From positions 62,001-126,000 of the forward strand of contig CBFIDK010000001.1 in the NCBI GenBank assembly GCA_965661345.1: a stretch of 64,000 bases of DNA. Reading direction: 5' to 3'. The DNA comes from GCA-2862585 sp965661345 (GTDB lineage Bacteria; Bacteroidota; Bacteroidia; Flavobacteriales; UBA7312). Shown here piece after piece: positions 44,069 through 51,917 of this stretch (positions are counted from its first letter, which is position 1; every line of letters starts with the position of its first letter). The translations under genes and the position numbers were made by a program. The notes under the pieces are model-generated. The model made no database searches, was not told the origin of the DNA, and saw only the letters and a list, made by a program, of their open reading frames with translations.

Positions 44069-44587
44069 ATGTATGCAATTGTAGAAATAGCAGGGCAACA
44101 ATTTAAAGTTGAAAAAGACCAACAAATCTTTGTTCATCGTCTAGATAATGAAGAAGGTTCTAAAGTTGAATTCGATAAAGTATTATTGATTGACAACGGC
44201 GGAAAAATAAACGTTGGCGCCCCAGCTATCAGTGGTGCAAAAGTAACTGCAAAAGTGCTTGGCCACATGAAAGGAGACAAAGTAGTTGTCTTCAAAAAGA
44301 AAAGAAGAAAAGGATATAAAGTGAAAAATGGTCACAGACAATCGTTTTCTCAAATTGAAATTCAAAGTATTGTTGAAAAAGGCACTACTGCTAAAAAAGC
44401 TGCTCCAAAAGCAGAAGCTAAGCCAGTAGCTGAAAAAGCAACAACTGCCAAAAAAGAAGCTGCTCCAAAAGAAGCTGCTCCAAAAAAGGCGACCGCTGCC
44501 AAGCCTAAAGCAGCAGCAGCTAAAAAGCCTGCTGCTAAAAAAACAACAACAGCTAAGAAGACAACAGCTAAAAAAACTGACAAATAG
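44069..44587 (+). CDS. rplU: 50S ribosomal protein L21 with a Lys/Ala-rich C-terminal tail
   Basis: 172 residues from the ATG at 44069 (MYAIVEIAGQQFKVEKDQQI). A longer frame back to a TTG at 44027 is rejected because that codon lies inside the promoter -7 box. Residues 1-103 are an ordinary L21, with GHMKGDKVVVFKKKRRKGYK and GHRQSFSQIEI. The last 70 residues are a low-complexity tail rich in Lys, Ala, Pro and Thr (repeated AAPK, TTAKK), much like histone H1 tails and roughly doubling the positive charge. Such tails are known in Bacteroidota L21. The gene is followed by rpmA, as is normal. Confidence 0.96.
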   Translation: MYAIVEIAGQQFKVEKDQQIFVHRLDNEEGSKVEFDKVLLIDNGGKINVGAPAISGAKVTAKVLGHMKGDKVVVFKKKRRKGYKVKNGHRQSFSQIEIQSIVEKGTTAKKAAPKAEAKPVAEKATTAKKEAAPKEAAPKKATAAKPKAAAAKKPAAKKTTTAKKTTAKKTDK

Positions 44588-44612
44588 TTTAACAATATAA
44601 AATTCAAATACT

Positions 44613-44870
44613 ATGGCTCATAAGAAAGGTGTAGGAAGTAGTAAGAACGGAAGAGAATCAGAAAGTAAACGACTTGGCGTAAAGATATTCGGTGGTCAAG
44701 GCGCTATCGCTGGTAACATTATCGTTCGTCAAAGAGGAACTAAACATCATCCAGGTGAAAATGTAGGTATCGGTAAAGACCATACGCTATTCGCTTTAAC
44801 TGATGGTGTCGTTAAGTTTACTAAGAAAACTAATAACCGATCATACGTTTCCGTAGACCCTATTAACTAA
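44613..44870 (+). CDS. rpmA: 50S ribosomal protein L27
   Basis: 85 residues. MAHKKGVGSSKNGRESESKR is the standard N-terminus that reaches the peptidyl-transferase centre, followed by LGVKIFGGQGAIAGNIIVRQ and RGTKHHPGENVGIGKDHTLF. There is no N-terminal extension requiring cleavage. It lies 25 bases after rplU and is followed by a strong terminator. Confidence 0.98.
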   Translation: MAHKKGVGSSKNGRESESKRLGVKIFGGQGAIAGNIIVRQRGTKHHPGENVGIGKDHTLFALTDGVVKFTKKTNNRSYVSVDPIN

Positions 44871-44896
44871 AAGGTAGCGTATTTATTAAATATTTA

Positions 44897-44930
44897 AACT
44901 CCCTGCTTTTTAAGTTAGGGAGTTTTTTTT
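44897..44930 (+). terminator. Rho-independent terminator of rplU-rpmA
   Basis: Stem AACTCCCT / AGGGAGTT with a 12-base loop, then eight T residues, 27 bases after the rpmA stop. Confidence 0.88.
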
Positions 44931-44942
44931 GATTAAGAATAT

Positions 44943-44950
44943 TATTTTTG
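44943..44950 (+). promoter_or_regulatory. Candidate -7 box for serS
   Basis: TATTTTTG matches TAnnTTTG and lies 20 bases upstream of the serS ATG, just after the rplU-rpmA terminator. The -33 position is not convincing. Confidence 0.35.
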
Positions 44951-44969
44951 TAATTCTAGAAATACAAAC

Positions 44970-46241
44970 ATGTTACAAATTAACTACATAAGAGAACATA
45001 AAACTGAAGCCTTAGAACGCTTACAGAAAAGAAATATTCAAGCAGAAGAACTCTTTAATGAAATCATCCAAAAAGACGATTTAAGAAAAGATACTCAAAG
45101 TAAACTTGACAATGTATTAGCCCAGTCTAATCAAATTGCAAAAGAGATAGGTCAATACTTTAAAAATGGCGAAAAAGAAAAGGCTGAAGAAGCCAAACTA
45201 AAAACCGTTGAGCTAAAACAAGCCAGTAAATCCTTGACAGAAGATCTAAATAGCGTCAGCAATGAACTAACTGATTTACTTACTCAAATTCCAAATGTAC
45301 CTCACCAAAGCGTACCTTCAGGAAATTCAGAAGAAGATAACGAAACGGTTCTTGAAGAAGGTAATATCCCTAAGCTTCACGACAATGCATTGCCGCATTG
45401 GGACTTAGCAAAGAAATACGACCTGATAGATTTTGAACTCGGAAATAAAATTTCTGGAGCAGGATTTCCCGTCTACAAAGGAAAAGGAGCCAGACTACAA
45501 CGGGCCTTAATTAATTACTTTTTAGATAAAAACACTAAGGCTGGCTATCTAGAAATTCAACCCCCACATCTTGTCAACGAGGCCAGTGGATTTGGCACTG
45601 GACAACTTCCAGACAAAGAAGGACAAATGTACCACACCGCAGTAGATAACTTGTACTTAATACCTACTGCTGAAGTCCCAGTAACAAATATTTTTAGAGA
45701 TGTTATCGTTAAAAGCGAAGACTTACCCATAAAGTACACCGCATACACCCCATGTTTCAGACGAGAAGCCGGTTCTTACGGAAAGGACGTAAGAGGGTTA
45801 AATCGTCTTCATCAATTTGATAAAGTAGAAATTGTTCAGGTTCAAAAGCCTGAGGAATCGTATCAAACTCTTGACAAAATGGTTGAGCATGTAACTCAAA
45901 TTTTGAGAGAATTAGAATTACCGTTTAGAATATTAAAACTTTGTGGTGGAGACATGGGCTTCACATCTGCCCTAACATTTGATATGGAAGTATACTCTGC
46001 GGCTCAAAAACGCTGGTTAGAAGTTAGTTCTATTTCAAATTTTGAAAGCTTCCAAGCAAACAGACTAAAACTAAGGTACAAGGATGAAAATAAAAAAAAT
46101 GCGCTTTGCCACACATTAAATGGCAGTGCGCTTGCGCTACCTCGCATTGTAGCCTCCTTATTAGAAAACAACCAAGACGAAAAAGTGATAAGAATACCAA
46201 AGGTCTTGATTCCATATACCGGATTTGAATACATAGACTAA
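44970..46241 (+). CDS. serS: Seryl-tRNA synthetase
   Basis: 423-residue class II synthetase. An N-terminal coiled-coil arm spans residues about 30-105. The catalytic domain carries motif 2 (YTPCFRREAGSYGKDVRGLN, RLHQFDKVEIV) and motif 3 (NGSALALPRIVASLLENNQ, with the conserved Arg). PTAEVPVTNIFRD binds serine/ATP. Length is normal. The stop codon overlaps the ATG of the following lipoprotein gene by one base, starting a long tight run of genes. Confidence 0.97.
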   Translation: MLQINYIREHKTEALERLQKRNIQAEELFNEIIQKDDLRKDTQSKLDNVLAQSNQIAKEIGQYFKNGEKEKAEEAKLKTVELKQASKSLTEDLNSVSNELTDLLTQIPNVPHQSVPSGNSEEDNETVLEEGNIPKLHDNALPHWDLAKKYDLIDFELGNKISGAGFPVYKGKGARLQRALINYFLDKNTKAGYLEIQPPHLVNEASGFGTGQLPDKEGQMYHTAVDNLYLIPTAEVPVTNIFRDVIVKSEDLPIKYTAYTPCFRREAGSYGKDVRGLNRLHQFDKVEIVQVQKPEESYQTLDKMVEHVTQILRELELPFRILKLCGGDMGFTSALTFDMEVYSAAQKRWLEVSSISNFESFQANRLKLRYKDENKKNALCHTLNGSALALPRIVASLLENNQDEKVIRIPKVLIPYTGFEYID

Positions 46242-46765
46242 TGAAATACTTTTTTATACTTTTTTTAGCTACAATGATTGGCTGTAGCAACTCCCATTTT
46301 CAAGCAGAAAAGGAAACAATCGACGAATTAATCACTCAATACGATAGCTTGTTAAATGCAATTAATAGCGTAGATATAAATTCGGCAAAACCTAACTTGC
46401 AGAAATACAATGCATCATTAGAATACTCTAAGACACAACTAAGTACGGAGAAAAAACCCAGTTTGAAGACCATGAATTTCATGAACGATATGAAATTGAT
46501 GAAACGTCAATTCAAAAATGCCTCAAAGACAAAAAATAATCTAATTTCTAATTCCGTTAGAAATCAAGAGCAATTGGATAATTTAATAACCGACATAGAA
46601 AATCGTATTTTTGAAAAAGACGAACTTGAGCTTATTCTAAGCAGAGAAAAGCAGGCTTTTAAAGAGCTATCAGAATCATTGATGAATTTTGAAAAATCCT
46701 TTAAAAATGCAGAGTCTCGTTTTGACAGTCTTTATGTGCTATCAAAAACCTTCCAATACAACTAA
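46241..46765 (+). CDS. Lipoprotein of unknown function with helical body
   Basis: 174 residues with a lipoprotein signal peptide MKYFFILFLATMIGCSNSHF (lipobox Cys at residue 15). The rest is Glu/Lys/Asn-rich and predicted helical, with heptad-like hydrophobic spacing between about 25 and 160, suggesting a coiled coil. Probably attached to the outer membrane. The start overlaps serS by one base, and the TPR protein follows with no gap, so the three are likely co-transcribed. No family recognised. Confidence 0.78.
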   Translation: MKYFFILFLATMIGCSNSHFQAEKETIDELITQYDSLLNAINSVDINSAKPNLQKYNASLEYSKTQLSTEKKPSLKTMNFMNDMKLMKRQFKNASKTKNNLISNSVRNQEQLDNLITDIENRIFEKDELELILSREKQAFKELSESLMNFEKSFKNAESRFDSLYVLSKTFQYN

Positions 46766-48583
46766 ATGAAGTGGCTAACAACTTTTACCTTAACATTTAT
46801 TCTATGCTTTCAAGCATTTACACAGTCTAGTAATGATTTACGAATTGCTAACAAATTAGCCTACAGCGGACAATGTACGAGCGCCATTGAAATGTACGAA
46901 ACCTTTGAATCAAAACTAAGGCTTAACAACTACTACAACACATACCTTAAATGTTTACTAGAAGTTGAGAAATTCAATGACGCCCTTGTTCTAGTGAGAA
47001 ATGCTCAAAAGCAATACCCAAATCAAATTCAATACATTTTCGATTTAGGCTTAGTTTATAAATCCAAAGGGGATAATTTTAGAGCCGAAAAAGAATTTAA
47101 AAAATGCATCAACAATTTAAGGGCTGGCAGAACTAATGATGTATTTACCCTAGCCACTAAGTTTTCAAAAAATGGCGAAAGCGATTGGCTAAATAAAGTC
47201 TATGAAAAAGGCCAAGAACTAAACCCTAGTTTTGAATTTGGATTTCAACAAGCTACTTCTCTAGCAAACCTTGGTCAGACAGAGAAAATGATTGACATCT
47301 ATCTTGACTTAATTGAAAAAAAAGGAAGTCACCTAAATACAGTAAAAATTAAACTGCAAAATAGTTTAGGACGAACAAAAAGCAGTAAAGATAACTACGA
47401 TTTGTTGCAGAAAAAACTTCTGCTGAGGGTTCAAAAAACCAATAACAGCGAACTCACCGAATTATTAGTTTGGCTCTATATTCAATCTAACGAATACGAT
47501 GCGGCATATATTTATACCAAAGCCCTTGACAAACGACTGCGAGAAGATGGAAGCCGTATGTTTGACTTAGCTTATGTCGCTTACGAAAACAAAGCCTATC
47601 AAAGCGCTATAAAATGCTATCAGTACATTATAGAACTTGGCTCTGAAAACCCATATTACAAGGATTCAAAAATTTCCGAACTTATCGTTGCTGGTGAAGC
47701 TTTAGTAGAAAAGGATTATAGCACAGATGAACTTTTAGAATTAGACAAAAACTATCAATCGGTAATTGAAGAATTGGGAGAAACAAAAGACATGGTCTAC
47801 CTGATGAAAGACTACGCTAAAATAAAAGCCTTTTATTTATACGACTACCCCTCTGCCATCAAACTACTTGAAAAATCAATTCAATTACTTGATGAAGGAA
47901 AATTACAAGCAGAATGTAAACTCATGCTTGGAGACATTCTGCTTATTACTAACGAAGATTGGGATGCTATCATCCTTTATTCACAAGTAGAAAAAGCCTT
48001 CAAAGAAAATCCAATTGGTCATCAAGCTAAATTTAATCGTGCAAAAGTATCCTATTATCAAGGGCAATTTGAATGGGCACAGGCTCAGCTAGATGTACTA
48101 AAGGCTTCAACCACAAAGCTTATTTCCAATAATGCCATGAAGCTATCGTTATTTATTACTGATAATTTAGGTCTTGACACCTCAGAAATGGCAATGAACA
48201 TGTATGCCAAAGCAGACCTTTTAGAGTTTCAAAATAAGCTTGACGAAAGTGTAAGTGTATTGGACAGTATGCTATCTATTTTCCCTGGCCACAGCTTGAC
48301 TGATGAAATTATTTTCAAAAAAGCAGATATACACATCAAGAGAAAAGAATACTCTAAAGCGGTTACTTTGTACGAGAAAGTGGCCACAGAATTTTCATAC
48401 GATATACTTGCCGATGATGCTTTGTTTAAGTGGGCAGATTTATTGGAAAACAAACTTGGTCAAAAAGAAAAAGCTATGGAAATTTTTGAAAAAATAGTCG
48501 TAGATTACTCGGATAGCATATTTACAACTGAAGCAAGAAAACGATTCAGAAAATTAAGAGGAGACGAAAATATTGAGTTATGA
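46766..48583 (+). CDS. Secreted tetratricopeptide-repeat protein
   Basis: 605 residues. Signal peptide MKWLTTFTLTFILCFQAFTQ, then TPR-type helix pairs along nearly the whole length. Clear units include YIFDLGLVYKSKGDNFRAEK near 90, AKLMLGDILLITNEDWDAIIL-type helices near 385 and IFKKADIHIKRKEYSKAVTL near 515, ALFKWADLLENKLGQKEKAM near 550 and FKKIVVDYSDS-like ends. The last repeats resemble outer-membrane assembly (BamD/YbgF-like) TPRs. It is probably periplasmic or surface-exposed and acts as a scaffold. The lipoprotein just upstream could be a partner. Confidence 0.82.
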   Translation: MKWLTTFTLTFILCFQAFTQSSNDLRIANKLAYSGQCTSAIEMYETFESKLRLNNYYNTYLKCLLEVEKFNDALVLVRNAQKQYPNQIQYIFDLGLVYKSKGDNFRAEKEFKKCINNLRAGRTNDVFTLATKFSKNGESDWLNKVYEKGQELNPSFEFGFQQATSLANLGQTEKMIDIYLDLIEKKGSHLNTVKIKLQNSLGRTKSSKDNYDLLQKKLLLRVQKTNNSELTELLVWLYIQSNEYDAAYIYTKALDKRLREDGSRMFDLAYVAYENKAYQSAIKCYQYIIELGSENPYYKDSKISELIVAGEALVEKDYSTDELLELDKNYQSVIEELGETKDMVYLMKDYAKIKAFYLYDYPSAIKLLEKSIQLLDEGKLQAECKLMLGDILLITNEDWDAIILYSQVEKAFKENPIGHQAKFNRAKVSYYQGQFEWAQAQLDVLKASTTKLISNNAMKLSLFITDNLGLDTSEMAMNMYAKADLLEFQNKLDESVSVLDSMLSIFPGHSLTDEIIFKKADIHIKRKEYSKAVTLYEKVATEFSYDILADDALFKWADLLENKLGQKEKAMEIFEKIVVDYSDSIFTTEARKRFRKLRGDENIEL

Positions 48584-48876
48584 TACTATATAATGTTACT
48601 GTAAGTTTAGACCCAAGTATTCATACCGATTGGCTAGAATGGATGAAAAACATTCATATTCCTGAAGTCATGGCAACAGGTTTTTTTGTCGAAAATAAAA
48701 TATGCAGGGTACTCGTTGACGACGAAATTACTTATGCTATTCAATACAGTTGCGAGAGTTTAGAAAAGCTTCACGATTATCAAGAAAATTACGCCCCTGA
48801 ACTTCAAAAAAAACATACAGAGCGGTACAAAGGAAAGTTCGGAGCTTTTCGTACACTTCTAGAAATCATTCAATAA
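48580..48876 (+). CDS. DUF4286 family protein
   Basis: 98 residues. The sequence MILYNVTVSLDPSIHTDWLE, with WMKNIHIPEVMATGFF and the later YAIQYSCESLEKLHDYQENY, matches the DUF4286 family of Bacteroidota. The fold is probably a dimeric alpha-beta barrel of the ferredoxin-like type. No signal peptide. It overlaps the TPR gene by 4 bases (ATGA) and sits one base before rsmA. Function unknown. Confidence 0.9.
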   Translation: MILYNVTVSLDPSIHTDWLEWMKNIHIPEVMATGFFVENKICRVLVDDEITYAIQYSCESLEKLHDYQENYAPELQKKHTERYKGKFGAFRTLLEIIQ

Positions 48877-48877
48877 A

Positions 48878-49642
48878 ATGAGTAAAGTAAGAGCAAAAAA
48901 ACACCTAGGACAACATTTTCTGACCGACTTAGAAATTGCTCAAAATATTGCTCACAGTTTAGACACAAACCTTCACAGCACCATTTTAGAAGTTGGACCA
49001 GGAATGGGCGTACTTACCAAATACCTCCTGCCTCTCAACTCAGAGCTTTTTGTTGTAGAAATAGATAAGGAGTCGGTACGCTATCTTAAAAATCATTATC
49101 CAAAACTTGAAAACCATATTATTGAAGGTGATTTTTTACAGTTACCAATAGAACAAATTTTCCAAACCAAAATCGGGCTAATAGGTAATTTCCCCTATAA
49201 TATTTCATCCCAAATTTTGTTTAAAGCCCTAGATCACAAAAACACTATTACAGAAATTGTTGGCATGTTTCAAAAAGAAGTCGCTGAAAGAGTAGCCTCA
49301 CCTCCTGGCAAAAAAGCCTACGGAATAATCAGCGTTTTACTTCAGTGTTATTATGATATTGAATACCTTTTTACAGTGAACGAAGATGTCTTTGATCCTC
49401 CGCCAAAAGTAAAATCTGCCGTCATAAGACTCCGAAGAAATAATCGGGAAAACTTACCATGTGACGAAAAAAAATTCATCAGAACAGTAAAGACGGCTTT
49501 CTCAATGAGAAGAAAGACTTTGAGAAATGCTTTGAAAAGTCTTAACTTGGTGGACGAAATAAAGGCAAAAAAATTCCTTGACTTAAGAGCTGAACAACTG
49601 AGTGTGGAAGATTTTTTTGAACTAACAGATTGCTTTGAATGA
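48878..49642 (+). CDS. rsmA: 16S rRNA dimethyladenosine transferase RsmA (KsgA)
   Basis: 254-residue SAM-dependent methyltransferase that dimethylates two adjacent adenines near the 3' end of 16S rRNA. It opens with RAKKHLGQHFLTDLEIAQNI. The SAM motif is ILEVGPGMGVLTKYLL, and VVEIDKESVRYL (acidic loop) and the catalytic NFPYNISSQILFK (NLPY-type) follow. The C-terminal domain has FDPPPKVKSAVIRL and KTAFSMRRKTLRNAL. The stop overlaps the start of mgtE by 4 bases. Confidence 0.97.
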   Translation: MSKVRAKKHLGQHFLTDLEIAQNIAHSLDTNLHSTILEVGPGMGVLTKYLLPLNSELFVVEIDKESVRYLKNHYPKLENHIIEGDFLQLPIEQIFQTKIGLIGNFPYNISSQILFKALDHKNTITEIVGMFQKEVAERVASPPGKKAYGIISVLLQCYYDIEYLFTVNEDVFDPPPKVKSAVIRLRRNNRENLPCDEKKFIRTVKTAFSMRRKTLRNALKSLNLVDEIKAKKFLDLRAEQLSVEDFFELTDCFE

Positions 49643-50991
49643 TGAAGTTTGACCTAACAAAAGATTACTTAAATGAACTAAACGCGCTTATTGATAGCAA
49701 ACAAGCGACGTCTATTCTATCATTCATAGAAGAATGTCATACTGCTGATATTGCCGAAATTCTAGACCAACTAGATTTTGAAGATGCTAGTTTTCTTTTT
49801 GAACTTTTGGAAGATGAAATCGCTGCTGAAGTTTTAGTTGAACTTGAAGATGACCTCAGAGAGAAGTTACTAAAAATTCATTCCCCAAAAGAAATTGCAG
49901 AAGAGTTTGTCGACAATCTTGAAACCGATGATGCTGCTGATATAATTTCCGAACTTCCTGAAAGCAAAAAACGAGAAGTATTATCACACATTGAAGACCT
50001 AGAACACGCCAGTGACATCGTTGATTTATTAACCTACGACGAAGATACTGCCGGCGGTCTTATGGCCAAAGAACTTATCAAAGTAAATACCAATTGGACA
50101 GTAATGCGCTGCGTTAAAGAAATGCGCAAACAGGCCGAAGATCTCGATTTTGTCTATACTATTTATGTAGTGAATGATAAAAACATTCTTCTTGGCACAT
50201 TATCTCTAAAAAGGCTACTTCTGACCGATTCTAAAACGATAATTTCTGAAATAATGAAAGAAGACATTATCAAGGTTAACGCTTCATTAAGCCAAGAGGA
50301 AGTTGCTTACACCATGAATAAATATGACCTTGTTGTTCTGCCAGTTGTAAATGATAAAGAACAGCTTTTAGGCCGAATTACGGCGGATGATGTTATGGAT
50401 GTCATGAAAGAAGAGGCTGACAAAGACTATCAAATGGCATCCGGTATTTCCGAAGATGTAGAATCAAGCGATAGCGTTTGGGAAATTACTCGAGCTCGTT
50501 TACCTTGGCTGCTTATAGGCATGGTTGGCGGGCTGTTTGGCGCTAAAGTCATCGGTATTTTTGATATCGAAAAGAATTACGAAATGGCATTTTTTATACC
50601 ACTTATTGCCGCAATGGGCGGTAATGTAGGTGTGCAATCTGCCGCCATTGTTGTGCAAAGTTTAGCCAGCGGAACAACCTCATTGGGCAATATTTCTCAG
50701 CGACTGGTCAAAGAGTTTGGAGTAGCGCTTGTAAATGGTATTATTTGCTCAACTATTATTCTATGCTCTTCCTATCTTTTAGGATATGGAATTGACCTTA
50801 GCTTAACGGTGAGTATTGCATTATTATCTGTCATTATTTTTGCCGCACTTTTTGGAACATTTGTGCCATTAACTCTCAATAAATATAAGATTGACCCTGC
50901 CCTAGCTACTGGTCCGTTTATCACTACAGTCAATGATATTTTAGGATTATTTATCTATTTCCTTATTGGTCAGCTCATCATTTCTATATGA
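49639..50991 (+). CDS. mgtE: Magnesium transporter MgtE
   Basis: 450 residues with the full MgtE layout. An N-terminal superhelical domain (residues about 25-125, with CHTADIAEILDQLD) is followed by two CBS domains (about 130-255, including TYDEDTAGGLMAKELI and RITADDVMDVMKEEAD). Five membrane helices follow from residue 285: WLLIGMVGGLFGAKVIG, FFIPLIAAMGGNVGVQSAAI and the final DPALATGPFITTVNDILGLF, which contains the Mg-site Asp. The CBS domains close the pore at high Mg. The start and end overlap neighbouring genes. Confidence 0.96.
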   Translation: MMKFDLTKDYLNELNALIDSKQATSILSFIEECHTADIAEILDQLDFEDASFLFELLEDEIAAEVLVELEDDLREKLLKIHSPKEIAEEFVDNLETDDAADIISELPESKKREVLSHIEDLEHASDIVDLLTYDEDTAGGLMAKELIKVNTNWTVMRCVKEMRKQAEDLDFVYTIYVVNDKNILLGTLSLKRLLLTDSKTIISEIMKEDIIKVNASLSQEEVAYTMNKYDLVVLPVVNDKEQLLGRITADDVMDVMKEEADKDYQMASGISEDVESSDSVWEITRARLPWLLIGMVGGLFGAKVIGIFDIEKNYEMAFFIPLIAAMGGNVGVQSAAIVVQSLASGTTSLGNISQRLVKEFGVALVNGIICSTIILCSSYLLGYGIDLSLTVSIALLSVIIFAALFGTFVPLTLNKYKIDPALATGPFITTVNDILGLFIYFLIGQLIISI

Positions 50992-51917
50992 AAAAAGTAC
51001 TTTTCATTGACACCGTTCATCCCGTTCTTTGGGAAGAATTAGAAAAAGATGGGTTCCATTGCGTTGAAGCCTACAGTTTAAGTAAAGAAGAAATTCAAGA
51101 CATTGCTTCAAATGTATATGGGTTAGTCATTCGCTCACGGTTTAAAATTGACCATACGTTTTTAGATGCTTTTAACGACTTAAAATTCATAGCACGTGCT
51201 GGCTCAGGCATGGAAAACATAGACGAAGATTACGCTAAATCAAAAGGTATTTCATGTTTGAATGCACCTGAAGGAAACCGTCAAGCAGTTGCTGAACATG
51301 CTGTAGGAATGCTATTAAGCCTATTCAATAAACTAAATATTGCCGATAGTGAAGTGCGAAAAGCGTTGTGGAAAAGAGAGGAAAATAGAGGAGTCGAAAT
51401 TGAAGGCAAAACCATAGGGATTATTGGCTACGGAAATAACGGCAAGGCATTTGCCAAAGTACTTCAGGGTTTTAACTGCCAAGTCTTAGGGTATGATAAA
51501 TACCTCAACAATTTTGATGACGATTATTGCACTCCATCAAATATGGATACTATATTTGAGAAAGCTGATATTCTAAGTCTGCACATTCCACTGACTAAAG
51601 AAACGCACTATTTAGTAAACACCCTATTCTTAAACCAATTTAAAAAGAACATTTACCTTATAAATACATCAAGAGGGCAATGCGTTCATACCTCTGAACT
51701 CTTAGACGCCATGCAAGATGGTAAAGTATTAGGCGCTTGTTTGGATGTGTTGGAATACGAAAAGACCTCATTTGAAAATCTAGAAAATTCCGAAAATTTT
51801 AAACGGCTAACCCAATCCGAAAAAGTCATTTTATCGCCACATATTGCTGGCTGGACAGTAGAAAGCAAATTTAAATTGGCAAGCGTACTCCTAAACAAAA
51901 TTCGGCAACTGCATTAG
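50988..51917 (+). CDS. D-isomer-specific 2-hydroxyacid dehydrogenase (SerA-like)
   Basis: 309 residues. The NAD-binding motif is TIGIIGYGNNGKAFAKVL near 138. The catalytic residues are Arg in NTSRGQCV near 228, Glu in LDVLEYE near 255 and His in LSPHIAGWT near 285. The substrate loop IARAGSGMENID is near 70. It could be a phosphoglycerate or a different 2-hydroxyacid dehydrogenase. The C-terminal ACT domain of long SerA is absent. The start overlaps mgtE by 4 bases, and the stop overlaps the stop of the convergent type IX cargo gene. Confidence 0.88.
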   Translation: MKKVLFIDTVHPVLWEELEKDGFHCVEAYSLSKEEIQDIASNVYGLVIRSRFKIDHTFLDAFNDLKFIARAGSGMENIDEDYAKSKGISCLNAPEGNRQAVAEHAVGMLLSLFNKLNIADSEVRKALWKREENRGVEIEGKTIGIIGYGNNGKAFAKVLQGFNCQVLGYDKYLNNFDDDYCTPSNMDTIFEKADILSLHIPLTKETHYLVNTLFLNQFKKNIYLINTSRGQCVHTSELLDAMQDGKVLGACLDVLEYEKTSFENLENSENFKRLTQSEKVILSPHIAGWTVESKFKLASVLLNKIRQLH

